Origin: an uncultured Prevotella sp.
GTDB taxonomy: Bacteria > Bacteroidota > Bacteroidia > Bacteroidales > Bacteroidaceae
Assembly (NCBI RefSeq): GCF_900549175.1
Contig: NZ_URNN01000099.1
Span: 1 to 12,978 of the forward strand
Direction: 5' to 3'
DNA: 12,978 nucleotides
The notes beneath the pieces are model-generated. The model made no database searches, had not been told where the DNA came from, and worked only from the letters and a program-made list of their open reading frames with translations. This document shows positions 6,033 through 12,978 of the stretch, one piece after another (within the stretch, counting starts at the first letter, position 1; every line of letters begins with the position of its first letter). Position numbers and translations under genes: made by a program.

Positions 6033-6886
6033 TTGCCCATGTCACGATACTGTTGCGGTGTCATTCCTACTTCTTTCTTGAACATGCGGTTGAAGTAGGA
6101 ATGGTCGTAATATCCGGTGGCGTGGGCTACGGATTTTATTGGCATGTCATCGGTGGTGAGCAGCAGTTGGGCATGTTCCATTTTCCGTTCAATGATATAT
6201 CGCATGGGGGTTGTGCCCATTTTGCGGTGAAAGGTGCGTATGAAGTGGTCTTTGGACATGTATGACAATTCCGCCAACCGTTCGAGGTCGATTTGCTTGT
6301 TGATGTTCTGCCTCACGTATCGGACAACATTCTGTATGCGTCCGTCACAACAGTTTGTCTTTGGTTTTGCTTCGGCAAGAAAGCGGGCTATGAGCTGACT
6401 GACAATGCCGCGCGACTCTACCTGTTCGAAGAGCCGGCGCATCTTGTTGCGGCGCAGGCTTTCGTACAGTCCGCGACTGTTGTCGTAGCTGGAGGGGGCT
6501 GATTGTGGCAGATTCATTTGTGGATTGAGCTGGCAGAGACGTTGGCAGAGTTGTGTCTCAAGTTCGCCGGCTTCAAGGCAGAACGGGAACAGCCTGTCTT
6601 CCAGAATGCGGTATGGGGCTCTCGGGTCTTCATACACGTGTATGTAATAATGCTCAAAGTGTCCGTGACATATGTCGCTGTGCTTTACGAACGGAGGTAT
6701 GAGATACAGGTGGTGTGGCTGCAGTTCATGCTCGCATCCGGCAAAACTTACGGCGGCACCACCGTCTGTGACAAGATAGATGCGTGCGAATGGGCTGCTC
6801 ACGTCAGTCCAGTTCCAGTCAGCGTCATGTACGGCATGTCCGACGTTGAGTGTAAGAAATTTCAAATCGTCGATAGATACAGTCAT
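6026..6886 (-). CDS. AraC-family transcriptional regulator
   Basis: 286 residues. The N-terminal half (about 10-100) has the small cupin-like sensor pattern of AraC proteins (LYLIPPFVKHSDICHGHFEHYYIHVYED). The C-terminal 100 residues form the double helix-turn-helix: helix set 1 is LERLAELSYMSKDHFIRTFH (201-220) and set 2 is IKSVAHATGYYDHSYFNRMF (250-269), followed by the conserved GMTPQQYR (274-281). It converges on the zinc dehydrogenase gene and sits 84 bp downstream of the HU gene, behind a terminator. I see no TAnnTTTG element in that gap; leaky read-through from HU or a non-canonical promoter is possible. The most plausible role is sugar-responsive control of the adjacent L-galactose cassette, supported by the direct repeat at 2985-3018. 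The ligand is unknown. Confidence 0.93.
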   Translation of the reverse strand: MTVSIDDLKFLTLNVGHAVHDADWNWTDVSSPFARIYLVTDGGAAVSFAGCEHELQPHHLYLIPPFVKHSDICHGHFEHYYIHVYEDPRAPYRILEDRLFPFCLEAGELETQLCQRLCQLNPQMNLPQSAPSSYDNSRGLYESLRRNKMRRLFEQVESRGIVSQLIARFLAEAKPKTNCCDGRIQNVVRYVRQNINKQIDLERLAELSYMSKDHFIRTFHRKMGTTPMRYIIERKMEHAQLLLTTDDMPIKSVAHATGYYDHSYFNRMFKKEVGMTPQQYRDMGKK

Positions 6887-6907
6887 TGAAATGGATTTGT
6901 GTACAAC

Positions 6908-6947
6908 AAAAAAGAGTGAAGAACCTGTCGGACAGGATTCTCCACTC
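6908..6947 (-). terminator. rho-independent terminator after the HU gene
   Basis: Read on the minus strand, an arm at 6947-6931 beginning GAGTGGAGAATCC pairs with one at 6929-6914 ending TTCTTCACTC. There is one bulged T and a short loop. A six-T run follows (complement of A at 6908-6913). It separates HU from the AraC gene. Its stem is closely related to the terminator after kduD, including the GAGTGRAGAATCCT segment. Confidence 0.8.
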
Positions 6948-6970
6948 CTAATTCTTTTTCTTCACTTATT

Positions 6971-7243
6971 TTAGTTGAGTGCATCAGCCAACTCGGCACC
7001 TGCCTTGAATTTGGCCACTTTCTTGGCTGCAATCTGTATCTTCTCCTTTGTTGCAGGATTGATACCCTCGCGGGCGGGACGCTCGTTGACACTGAAAGTT
7101 CCGAAACCAACCAAAGCAATCTTGTCACCGGCAATGAGAGCTTCCTTTATGGCCTCTACAGTTGCATCAAGCGCTTTCTTTGCATCGGCTTTTGTCAGAC
7201 CGGAGCCAACTGCAATCTTTTCGATTAATTCTGTCTTGTTCAT
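6971..7243 (-). CDS. HU family DNA-binding protein
   Basis: A 90-residue histone-like nucleoid protein, the standard HU length. The N-terminal dimerisation helices (1-38) are followed by the GFGTF turn (46-50). The DNA-gripping beta arm contains RPAREGINPATKEKI, with the intercalating proline P63. The basic C-terminal helix is complete. It binds and bends DNA non-specifically in the nucleoid. A good promoter stands about 125 bp upstream, leaving an unusually long leader of roughly 115 bases, and a terminator follows. Bacteroidota genomes usually encode several HU paralogues, so I do not assign a specific hup letter. Confidence 0.97.
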   Translation of the reverse strand: MNKTELIEKIAVGSGLTKADAKKALDATVEAIKEALIAGDKIALVGFGTFSVNERPAREGINPATKEKIQIAAKKVAKFKAGAELADALN

Positions 7244-7316
7244 AATTCTTTTGTTTAAATATTAATGTTTTGGGATAATTCTTTTAAGGCTTCCGTAAGG
7301 GCAGGTTATTGTGACC

Positions 7317-7365
7317 GTGTTACGTTTTTGATATATGACGTGCATTAATTTTTTGCATTTAACAC
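7317..7365 (-). other. possible stem in the long HU leader
   Basis: The divergent HU/rhomboid spacer (7244-7544) is AT-rich and holds no gene. On the minus strand the HU transcript should begin near 7360. GTGTTA (complement of 7360-7365) can pair with TAACAC (complement of 7317-7322), and ACGT lies just inside both arms. This is only a short stem over a 37-base interior, and a start at 7360 would trim its base. The other leader sequence (7244-7316) shows nothing I recognise. Confidence 0.25.
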
Positions 7366-7366
7366 G

Positions 7367-7397
7367 CAAATATATTACAAACAATTCAGAAAACAAA
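7367..7397 (-). promoter_or_regulatory. Bacteroidota-type promoter for the HU gene
   Basis: On the minus strand TTTG (complement of 7394-7397), a 19-bp spacer and TATATTTG (complement of 7367-7374) give a full match to TTTG-N19-21-TAnnTTTG. This is the best promoter in the window together with the one at 171-202, and fits a highly expressed nucleoid protein. Confidence 0.75.
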
Positions 7398-7480
7398 CAA
7401 AAAGGCGAAAAAAATGATATTTTTTTTGAATTTTTTTCTGTAAGGGGGATTATTCTATGCTATTTGACGGATATTTTTAG

Positions 7481-7488
7481 TAATTTTG
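7481..7488 (+). promoter_or_regulatory. -7 element upstream of the rhomboid gene
   Basis: TAATTTTG fits TAnnTTTG and would start transcription near 7495, about 50 bases before the rhomboid ATG. The only nearby TTTG (7463-7466) has a 14-bp spacer, too short for a proper -33 box, so the promoter is probably weak or uses another factor. Confidence 0.5.
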
Positions 7489-7544
7489 CCTGCCGATAGA
7501 GTGTAATGACATAAGTTGAATTTAGATTCATAATATAGACAGAA

Positions 7545-8480
7545 ATGCGTAATTTGACAATAGTGACCAAGAATCTGTTGATCATCAACGTCTTGGCTTT
7601 TGTGGCGACATGGGTGGTGAAGGGAGTAGGCATCGACTTGCAGTCGGCGTGTGGCCTGCACTTTTTTCTAGCCAGCGACTTCCATGTCTATCAGCTCGTG
7701 ACCTACATGTTCCTGCATGCGAACTTTACACATATTTTATTTAATATGTTCGCGTTGTGGATGTTCGGATGCGTGATAGAGAGTGTGTGGGGACCGAAAA
7801 AGTTCCTGTTCTACTATCTGGCGTGCGGCATCGGTGCCGGACTCATGCAGGAGCTGGCACAGTTCGTGTCGTTCTATATCACCATCAGCGGTCAGGACCC
7901 GTCGGTAGGCTTGTCTGACATGTTCAGGGTGGGGCAGATGCTGTCCATGCAGCTCAACAGCTGGACCACGATAGGAGCGTCGGGCGCGGTGTATGCCATC
8001 CTGCTGGCTTACGGAATGATATTCCCCAACGAGCGTATCTTTATCTTCCCACTGCCCATACCCATCAAGGCAAAATGGTTCGTCACGTTCTATGTGTGTA
8101 TAGAACTGTTCTCGGCATTGGGTTCGCCGGGCGACGGCGTGGCCCACATGGCCCATCTCGGCGGCATGCTCTTCGGATTCTTCATGATACGCTACTGGAA
8201 CCGCCACCCGGCTTCGGGCTACGGTCGTGGCGGCGGTCTTGACTTCTTCGAGAATCTGAAGCGGAATCTCGACAGGCGCAACCGGCCGCGTGGAGGCTCG
8301 GGAAAAACCATACATGTGGAGCCGGGAGGCAAGAAAGAGTCTGATTGGGAATACAATGCCCGCAGAAAAGCCAATCAGGATGAGGTAGACCGTATACTCG
8401 ACAAGATACGCAAGAGCGGCTATGACAGCCTGACAAAAGAGGAGAAACAGAAACTTTTCGACAACAGCAATAATGATTAA
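7545..8480 (+). CDS. rhomboid family intramembrane serine protease
   Basis: A 311-residue membrane protein with about six helices in residues 10-218. The catalytic and oxyanion residues of rhomboids are present: H63 and N67 in FTHILFNMFALW, nucleophile S146 in IGASGAVYA, and H204 in HMAHLGGMLFG. GlpG of E. coli has the matching H150, N154, S201 and H254. An insert of about 25 residues (112-138) precedes the GxSG helix. After the membrane core comes a charged cytoplasmic tail with a Gly/Arg-rich stretch (225-256), then a conserved C-terminal helix pair (VDRILDKIRKSGYDSLTKEEKQKLF, cut here by position 281-305), of the DUF6576 type common in Bacteroidota rhomboids. It overlaps the next gene by 8 bases. 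Substrate unknown. Confidence 0.95.
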   Translation: MRNLTIVTKNLLIINVLAFVATWVVKGVGIDLQSACGLHFFLASDFHVYQLVTYMFLHANFTHILFNMFALWMFGCVIESVWGPKKFLFYYLACGIGAGLMQELAQFVSFYITISGQDPSVGLSDMFRVGQMLSMQLNSWTTIGASGAVYAILLAYGMIFPNERIFIFPLPIPIKAKWFVTFYVCIELFSALGSPGDGVAHMAHLGGMLFGFFMIRYWNRHPASGYGRGGGLDFFENLKRNLDRRNRPRGGSGKTIHVEPGGKKESDWEYNARRKANQDEVDRILDKIRKSGYDSLTKEEKQKLFDNSNND

Positions 8481-9558
8481 GCAGCTCAAGACTTTGACTG
8501 TCAGCATGGTGGGCGGGGCCAATGTGGCCACGGTTGCCGTGATGCTGGCGGTGGGTTTTGCAGACCATATCGATCCGGTGAGCCATCCCACACTTTCGTG
8601 TCTCGGGCTGGCTTTCCCCGTTTTTCTCGTCATCAATCTGTTGTTCCTGTTTTTCTGGCTCGTCTTCAAGCGCCGTATGGCTCTTGTCCCGGTTGTGGGA
8701 TTCGTGCTTGCATATTCGCCTGTAAGCATATACATGCCCATAAACCTGCCGGAAGACATGCCCGACAGCGTCATAAAGGTTCTGTCGTACAATGTGCAGA
8801 ACTATAGCGGCATGCCGCGTTATGACGGCGCTGCCGACATGATAGTGGACTATATAAGGGAAAGTGACGCCGACATCGTTTGTCTGCAGGAAGACATGGC
8901 GCCGGCATGGGCGGTGAGAAAGTCGCTTGACAGTATCTATGCCTATACCGACACAACCCGCTTCGGACAGCGTAACGTGAATGCGGTTGGCATCTACACC
9001 CGTTTCCCTATATTGCGCAAGGAGCGCATCGCCTATGTCTCGGAGGGCAACGGTAGCGTGGCTTATTATCTTGCCGTCGGCGGCGACACGGTGATTGTGA
9101 TAAACAACCATCTTGAAACGACCCACCTTTCGCTTGATGACAGGCAGAAGTATAAAGACATGCTCAAAGGGGAAATGGAAAACGGCGTGGCACGTGACGA
9201 ATCAAAAAAACTGGTGCACACGCTCGGTGGGGCGGCTGCGCTGAGGGCTCCGCAGGCCGACTCGGTGCACAAGTACGTCATGGGTCACAAGGATTATCCC
9301 ATCATACTGTGCGGCGACTTCAACGACAATCCCATATCGTATGCCCGCCGTGTCATAGCCCAGGGGCTCACCGACTGTTATGTGGCGACAGGAAGGGGCA
9401 TCGGATTGTCATATAATCAGAAAGGTTTCTTTGTCAGAATTGACAATATGATGTGCTCGGAAGATTTCAAGCCTTATAACTGTAAGGTAGACAACAAAAT
9501 AGACGCTTCCGACCATTATCCCATCTTTTGTTGGTTCAAAAAGCGCGATAAACCTTAA
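8473..9558 (+). CDS. membrane-anchored endonuclease/exonuclease/phosphatase family protein
   Basis: 361 residues. Three predicted N-terminal helices (about 7-30, 44-66 and 69-90) precede an EEP-fold domain. Its motifs are in order: N107 (VLSYNVQNY), E140 (DIVCLQED), N212-H213 (INNHLET), D282-N284 (CGDFND), D324 (RIDNM) and D347-H348 (SDHYP). These are the metal- and phosphate-binding residues of Mg-dependent phosphodiesterases related to exonuclease III and DNase I. With this topology the catalytic domain may face the periplasm, so it could act on nucleic acids, lipids or other phosphodiesters; no substrate is assignable. The start ATG overlaps the rhomboid stop (ATGATTAA), which implies translational coupling. 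Confidence 0.9.
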   Translation: MIKQLKTLTVSMVGGANVATVAVMLAVGFADHIDPVSHPTLSCLGLAFPVFLVINLLFLFFWLVFKRRMALVPVVGFVLAYSPVSIYMPINLPEDMPDSVIKVLSYNVQNYSGMPRYDGAADMIVDYIRESDADIVCLQEDMAPAWAVRKSLDSIYAYTDTTRFGQRNVNAVGIYTRFPILRKERIAYVSEGNGSVAYYLAVGGDTVIVINNHLETTHLSLDDRQKYKDMLKGEMENGVARDESKKLVHTLGGAAALRAPQADSVHKYVMGHKDYPIILCGDFNDNPISYARRVIAQGLTDCYVATGRGIGLSYNQKGFFVRIDNMMCSEDFKPYNCKVDNKIDASDHYPIFCWFKKRDKP

Positions 9559-9583
9559 AAAAAGAATGAAAAACGGCAATAAA

Positions 9584-9615
9584 TTTTCCATAATGTGAAA
9601 AAATAGCTATATTTG
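9584..9615 (+). promoter_or_regulatory. promoter for secDF
   Basis: TATATTTG at 9608-9615 matches the -7 consensus. TTTT at 9584-9587, 20 bp upstream, is a one-base variant of the TTTG -33 box. The predicted start near 9622 gives a leader of about 48 AT-rich bases without a Shine-Dalgarno sequence. No terminator hairpin is seen between the preceding stop (9558) and this promoter. Confidence 0.7.
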
Positions 9616-9669
9616 CAAGCTAAATCGTGTATTGTAGAAAATAATAATTAAAATAACATAACAAACAAG

Positions 9670-12657
9670 ATGCAAAACAAAGGAATTGTAAAGTTTATCG
9701 CATGTGCGCTGGTGCTCATATGCATATTCTACCTTTCATTCTCTTTTGTGACCAGTCATTATGATGACAAGGCGGCCGCAATGGGAGAAGAAGCAGGCCA
9801 GGAATACCTTGACTCTATTATGAACGAGAAAGTGTATGCCGGCATTTATTCTTACAAGCAGTGTCGTGAGATGAAAATCGGTCTCGGACTCGACTTGAAA
9901 GGCGGTATGAACGTAATCCTCGAGGTGTCGGTGCCTGACGTGATAGCAGTGCTGGCCGACCACAAGACGGATCCGGCGTTCGTCAAGTCAATGAAAGATG
10001 CAAAGAAAGAAGAGGAAACAAGTCAGTCTGACTTCATTTCACTTTTCATCAAGCACTACAGACAGAATGCTCCCGGACATCGTCTGGCAGAGGTCTTTGC
10101 CACCCAGCAGATGAAGGGTAAGGTGAGCACACAGAGCAGCGACAGCGAGGTGGAGAGCGCACTGCGTGCCGAAGTCCGCTCGGCTGTTGACAATTCATTC
10201 AATGTGGTGCGCAACCGTATAGACAAGTTCGGTGTGGTTCAGCCCAACATCCAGAAACTGGAGGGCTCCGAAGGCCGTATCATGGTCGAAATGCCCGGTG
10301 TAAGCGAGCCGGAGCGCGTGCGCAAATTGCTGCAGGGTAGCGCCAACCTCGAGTTCTGGGAGACATACAACAGTCAGGAGATTGTGCCGATGCTTGCACA
10401 GCTCAATCAGAAGTTCGCCACCATGGGTGATGCAGAGGCCGTGGCCGACACCGTGAAGGCTGACAGCGCAGTGGCCGACACAACCGCAAAGAGTGGCATT
10501 GCCGCCGTGCTCGGAGCAAAGAAAGATGCCAAGGGCGCAGCCGCACAGCAGGCACAGGCCGATTTGCTGAAGAAGCAAAATCCGCTGTTCTCCGTGCTCC
10601 AGCCCGTTCAGGGTCAGGGCCTGAGTGTTGTAGGCTACGCCGTTGCACGCGATACAGCTGCAGTCAACAAGATTATCTATTCTGATGAGGCTGCCCGTAT
10701 CCTGCCTTCCGACTTGAAGCTCCTTTGGGGTGCCAAGCCGGCTGAGTTTGATACCAAGGCAACGATATACGAACTGTATGCCATCAAGGTGACCGAACCT
10801 TCAGGACGTGCTCCGTTGGAGGGTGACGTTATCGTTACGGCAAGCGACGGTTTCGACCAGATGGGAAGTCCGTGCGTGTCGATGCAGATGAACTCAGACG
10901 GTGCACGCCGTTGGGCACAGCTCACAAAGATGAACATCGGCCGTGCCATCGCCATCGTGCTTGACAACACCGTATACAGTGCACCGCGCGTGAACGGTGA
11001 AATCTCCGGCGGCGACTCTCAGATTACCGGTAACTTCACTATAGAAGATACAAAAGACCTCGCCAACACCCTTAACTCAGGTAAGATGCCTGCTCCCACA
11101 CGTATCGTGCAGGAAGAGGTGGTTGGTCCTACCCTCGGTGCACAGTCAATCCAGCAGGGTATCATGTCGTTCATCGTTGCCTTCGTGGTGCTGATGCTGT
11201 ACATGTTCTTGCTTTACGGCGGGTGGCCGGGTCTGTTGGCCAATGTGGCCCTGCTCTTCAACCTCTTCTTCACATTGGGTATTCTGACGTCGTTCCAGGC
11301 GGCGCTCACCATGCCGGGTATTGCCGGTATCGTGCTCGCACTCGGTATGGCAGTCGATGCCAACGTGCTTATTTATGAGCGTACAAAGGAGGAGCTGCGT
11401 GCCGGATTCAATGCCAAGGAGGCCATGAAGAAAGGTTATGCCAACGCTTTCTCGGCCATCTTCGACTCCAACCTCACTTCTATCATCACCGGTGTCATTC
11501 TCTATGTGTTCGGTACTGGTCCCATCCGCGGATTTGCCACCACGCTTATCATCGGTATCTGCTGTTCGTTCTTCACGGCCGTTTATATGACACGTCTCGT
11601 GTTTGACAGCCAGATGAAGAAGGACAAGTGGCTCAACCTCACATTTACCACGAGCCTGTCTGAGAAGATTTTCAAGAAGACCAATATCAACTTCATGGGC
11701 GCATCAAAGCGTTCGTTCACGATATGGGGTATCGCAGCTATCGTATTTGTGGTATGTTTCTTTGTTCGCGGACTCAGCAAGAGTATCGACTTTACCGGTG
11801 GCCGCAACTATGTGGTGATGCTTGAGAAGAGCGTTGAGCCGGAGCAGATACGTCCGGTGCTGCAGGGCGCTTTCGGCGAGGCGAATGTAAGCGTCATTTC
11901 TCTCGGTACCGAAGGAAAGACCATCCGTATCTCCACCAACTACAAGATAGAGTCTAACGACCCGTCGGTAGACGATGAGGCAGAGGACATACTCTTCAAC
12001 TCTTTGTCGCAGGCCGGTTTCGTAACCCAGAGCAGCGTTGAGGCGTTCAAGAATCCGGATGTGCGTGCCGGTGGTTCTATCATCAGCAGTACCAAGGTGG
12101 GCCCGTCGGTGGCCAAGGATATCACTTACGGTGCCATCATCAGCGTCATCTTCGCCCTGATAGCCATCTTCCTCTACATCCTTATCCGTTTCCACAACGT
12201 GGCTTACTCGGTGGGTTCAACAGTGGCTTTGGCTCTCGACACCCTCATCGTTATCGGTTTCTACTCGCTCCTGTGGGGCTTTGTGCCGATGTCGCTTGAA
12301 ATTGACCAGACGTTCATCGGAGCCATCCTTACCGTTATCGGTTATTCTATCAACGACAAGGTGGTAGTGTTTGACCGTATACGCGAGAACTTCCAGCTCT
12401 TCGGCAAGCGCGACCGTAGAACACTGTTCAACGATTCGCTCAATCAGACACTGGCGCGTACCATCAACACCTCATTCTCTACGTTGCTTGTGCTGCTCTG
12501 CATATTCATCCTTGGTGGTGACAGTATCCGCAGCTTCTCGTTCGCAATGATTCTCGGTGTTGTGTTCGGTACACTGTCGTCAATCTTCATTGCCGCTCCC
12601 ATTGCTTATCTCGTCATGGGCAAGCGTGCAAATAAAGTTTCGGAAGTAATCAAGTAA
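9670..12657 (+). CDS. secDF: protein translocase subunit SecDF (SecD-SecF fusion)
   Basis: A single 995-residue protein containing both SecD and SecF, as usual in Bacteroidota. It uses the proton gradient to pull exported proteins through SecYEG. The N-terminal helix (about 7-27) is followed by the SecD signature GLGLDLKGGMNVILEV (71-86) and a large periplasmic P1 domain. Within P1 lies a low-complexity Ala/Asp/Lys-rich insert (about 252-302). SecD's five-helix bundle (about 495-645) carries the proton-relay aspartate D563 in GMAVDANVLIYER. The SecF half begins near 680, with SIDFTGGRNYVV (705-716), a small periplasmic domain, and helices to about 985. These include D896 in GYSINDKVVVFDRIREN, equivalent to the second relay aspartate of Thermus SecDF. 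It has its own promoter and terminator, so it is probably monocistronic. Confidence 0.98.
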   Translation: MQNKGIVKFIACALVLICIFYLSFSFVTSHYDDKAAAMGEEAGQEYLDSIMNEKVYAGIYSYKQCREMKIGLGLDLKGGMNVILEVSVPDVIAVLADHKTDPAFVKSMKDAKKEEETSQSDFISLFIKHYRQNAPGHRLAEVFATQQMKGKVSTQSSDSEVESALRAEVRSAVDNSFNVVRNRIDKFGVVQPNIQKLEGSEGRIMVEMPGVSEPERVRKLLQGSANLEFWETYNSQEIVPMLAQLNQKFATMGDAEAVADTVKADSAVADTTAKSGIAAVLGAKKDAKGAAAQQAQADLLKKQNPLFSVLQPVQGQGLSVVGYAVARDTAAVNKIIYSDEAARILPSDLKLLWGAKPAEFDTKATIYELYAIKVTEPSGRAPLEGDVIVTASDGFDQMGSPCVSMQMNSDGARRWAQLTKMNIGRAIAIVLDNTVYSAPRVNGEISGGDSQITGNFTIEDTKDLANTLNSGKMPAPTRIVQEEVVGPTLGAQSIQQGIMSFIVAFVVLMLYMFLLYGGWPGLLANVALLFNLFFTLGILTSFQAALTMPGIAGIVLALGMAVDANVLIYERTKEELRAGFNAKEAMKKGYANAFSAIFDSNLTSIITGVILYVFGTGPIRGFATTLIIGICCSFFTAVYMTRLVFDSQMKKDKWLNLTFTTSLSEKIFKKTNINFMGASKRSFTIWGIAAIVFVVCFFVRGLSKSIDFTGGRNYVVMLEKSVEPEQIRPVLQGAFGEANVSVISLGTEGKTIRISTNYKIESNDPSVDDEAEDILFNSLSQAGFVTQSSVEAFKNPDVRAGGSIISSTKVGPSVAKDITYGAIISVIFALIAIFLYILIRFHNVAYSVGSTVALALDTLIVIGFYSLLWGFVPMSLEIDQTFIGAILTVIGYSINDKVVVFDRIRENFQLFGKRDRRTLFNDSLNQTLARTINTSFSTLLVLLCIFILGGDSIRSFSFAMILGVVFGTLSSIFIAAPIAYLVMGKRANKVSEVIK

Positions 12658-12681
12658 GAGAAACATTCCCGATATATAAGG

Positions 12682-12727
12682 CATCGGCCGTGCAGGAGAA
12701 CAAACTCCGGCGCGGCCGATGTTTTTT
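12682..12727 (+). terminator. rho-independent terminator after secDF
   Basis: CATCGGCCG (12682-12690) pairs perfectly with CGGCCGATG (12713-12721). The stem continues inward with GGAG/CTCC around AACAAA, and six Ts follow at 12722-12727. It is a GC-rich, textbook terminator 25 bp after the secDF stop. Confidence 0.92.
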
Positions 12728-12742
12728 CAGAACACAGGGAAT

Positions 12743-12925
12743 TTTCTTAAACGCAAAGACGTAAAGGCGCAAAGGATTTTTTGGACACAGAGACGCAGAG
12801 ACACAGAGGTTTTATTTAAACGCAAAGACGCAAAGCCTGCAAAGGATTTTTTGTGGGTACAGAAATCTCTGTGTCTCTGTGTCCAAAAAAATCCTTTGCG
12901 CCTTTGCGTCTTTGCGTTTAAGAAA
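12743..12925. repeat. large inverted repeat of a dispersed GCAAAG/ACACAGAG element
   Basis: The left arm (12743-12800) and right arm (12867-12925) are reverse complements over about 58 bp. I count two mismatches and one T-run length difference. Both arms consist of a GCAAAGACGCAAAGGCGCAAAG-like half followed by TTTTTT and a GGACACAGAGAC-like half. The spacer (12815-12853) holds a third, direct, partial copy of the GCAAAG half. Strings of this kind are scattered through many Bacteroidota genomes and are often mistranslated into short Arg/Leu-rich hypothetical proteins. No transposase is present. It is probably a non-autonomous or replication-generated repeat. Confidence 0.85.
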
Positions 12926-12976
12926 TATGCGGCAGTTGCCGTCAACGGTCCTTATGATATCCTCCGAATAGGAGCC
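12812..12976 (-). other. open minus-strand frame entering from the window edge
   Basis: On the minus strand a frame is open from the window edge to a TAA at 12812-12814, about 54 residues. Its first part (12976-12923) reads SYSEDIIRTVDGNCRIF, which looks protein-like. The rest is repeat-derived (KRKDAKAQRIF and onward). It may be the C-terminus of a gene beginning outside the window and extended by the repeat. The plus strand is also open over the last ~50 bases, so neither can be confirmed. Confidence 0.2.
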
Positions 12977-12978
12977 GC

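Noticed and set aside
7737..8792. Minus-strand open frame of 351 codons opposite the rhomboid and EEP genes
   Set aside because: The plus-strand frames carry full catalytic motif sets; the minus-strand product shows none.
12727..12945. 72-residue minus-strand hypothetical protein
   Set aside because: It is translated almost wholly from the GCAAAG/ACACAGAG repeat and needs a TTG start. This kind of Arg/Leu-rich product is a known database artefact.

Overview
The window looks like chromosomal DNA of a Bacteroidota species, most likely order Bacteroidales (Prevotella/Bacteroides-like). Four lines of evidence support this. Promoters match the Bacteroidota consensus (TTTG, about 20 bp, TAnnTTTG). 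Starts lack Shine-Dalgarno sequences. SecD and SecF are fused in one protein. The rhomboid carries a C-terminal tail typical of this phylum. No tRNA, rRNA, CRISPR array, transposase or phage gene is visible.

Layout: 1-230 is a repeat-rich upstream region with a strong promoter. 231-929 is a six-helix membrane protein of the ArsG/DsbD-CcdA type. 1095-2886 holds kduI and kduD, which turn 4-deoxy-5-ketouronate (from unsaturated uronates released by polysaccharide lyases) into 2-keto-3-deoxygluconate (KDG). 3085-6014 is a three-gene cassette: aldo/keto reductase, amidohydrolase-fold lactonase and zinc alcohol dehydrogenase. Its family combination and order match the L-galactose oxidation route described in Bacteroides vulgatus (L-galactose to L-galactonolactone to L-galactonate to D-tagaturonate). 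6026-6886 (minus) is a convergent AraC-type regulator and 6971-7243 (minus) an HU protein. 7545-9558 (plus) holds a rhomboid protease translationally overlapped by an endonuclease/exonuclease/phosphatase-family protein. 9670-12657 is SecDF. 12743-12925 is a large imperfect inverted repeat built from a dispersed repeat family.

How it fits together: D-tagaturonate from the L-galactose cassette would normally be routed through altronate to KDG. The kduI/kduD genes also make KDG, so two sugar-acid entry routes to one intermediate sit side by side. This suits a degrader of pectin or other uronate-containing polysaccharides; rhamnogalacturonan II contains both uronates and L-galactose. No transporter, lyase, uxaA/uxaB or KDG kinase/aldolase lies in the window. 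The L-galactose cassette has a good -7 element, a poor -33 element and two copies of GATATTG 23 bp apart just upstream. That is the layout expected of an activator-dependent promoter, possibly for the adjacent AraC protein (inference).

No wholly new system is evident. The most interesting signals are in non-coding DNA: the 23-bp repeat array before the first promoter, the candidate AraC operator, two related terminator hairpins after unrelated genes, and the 3'-terminal repeat complex.
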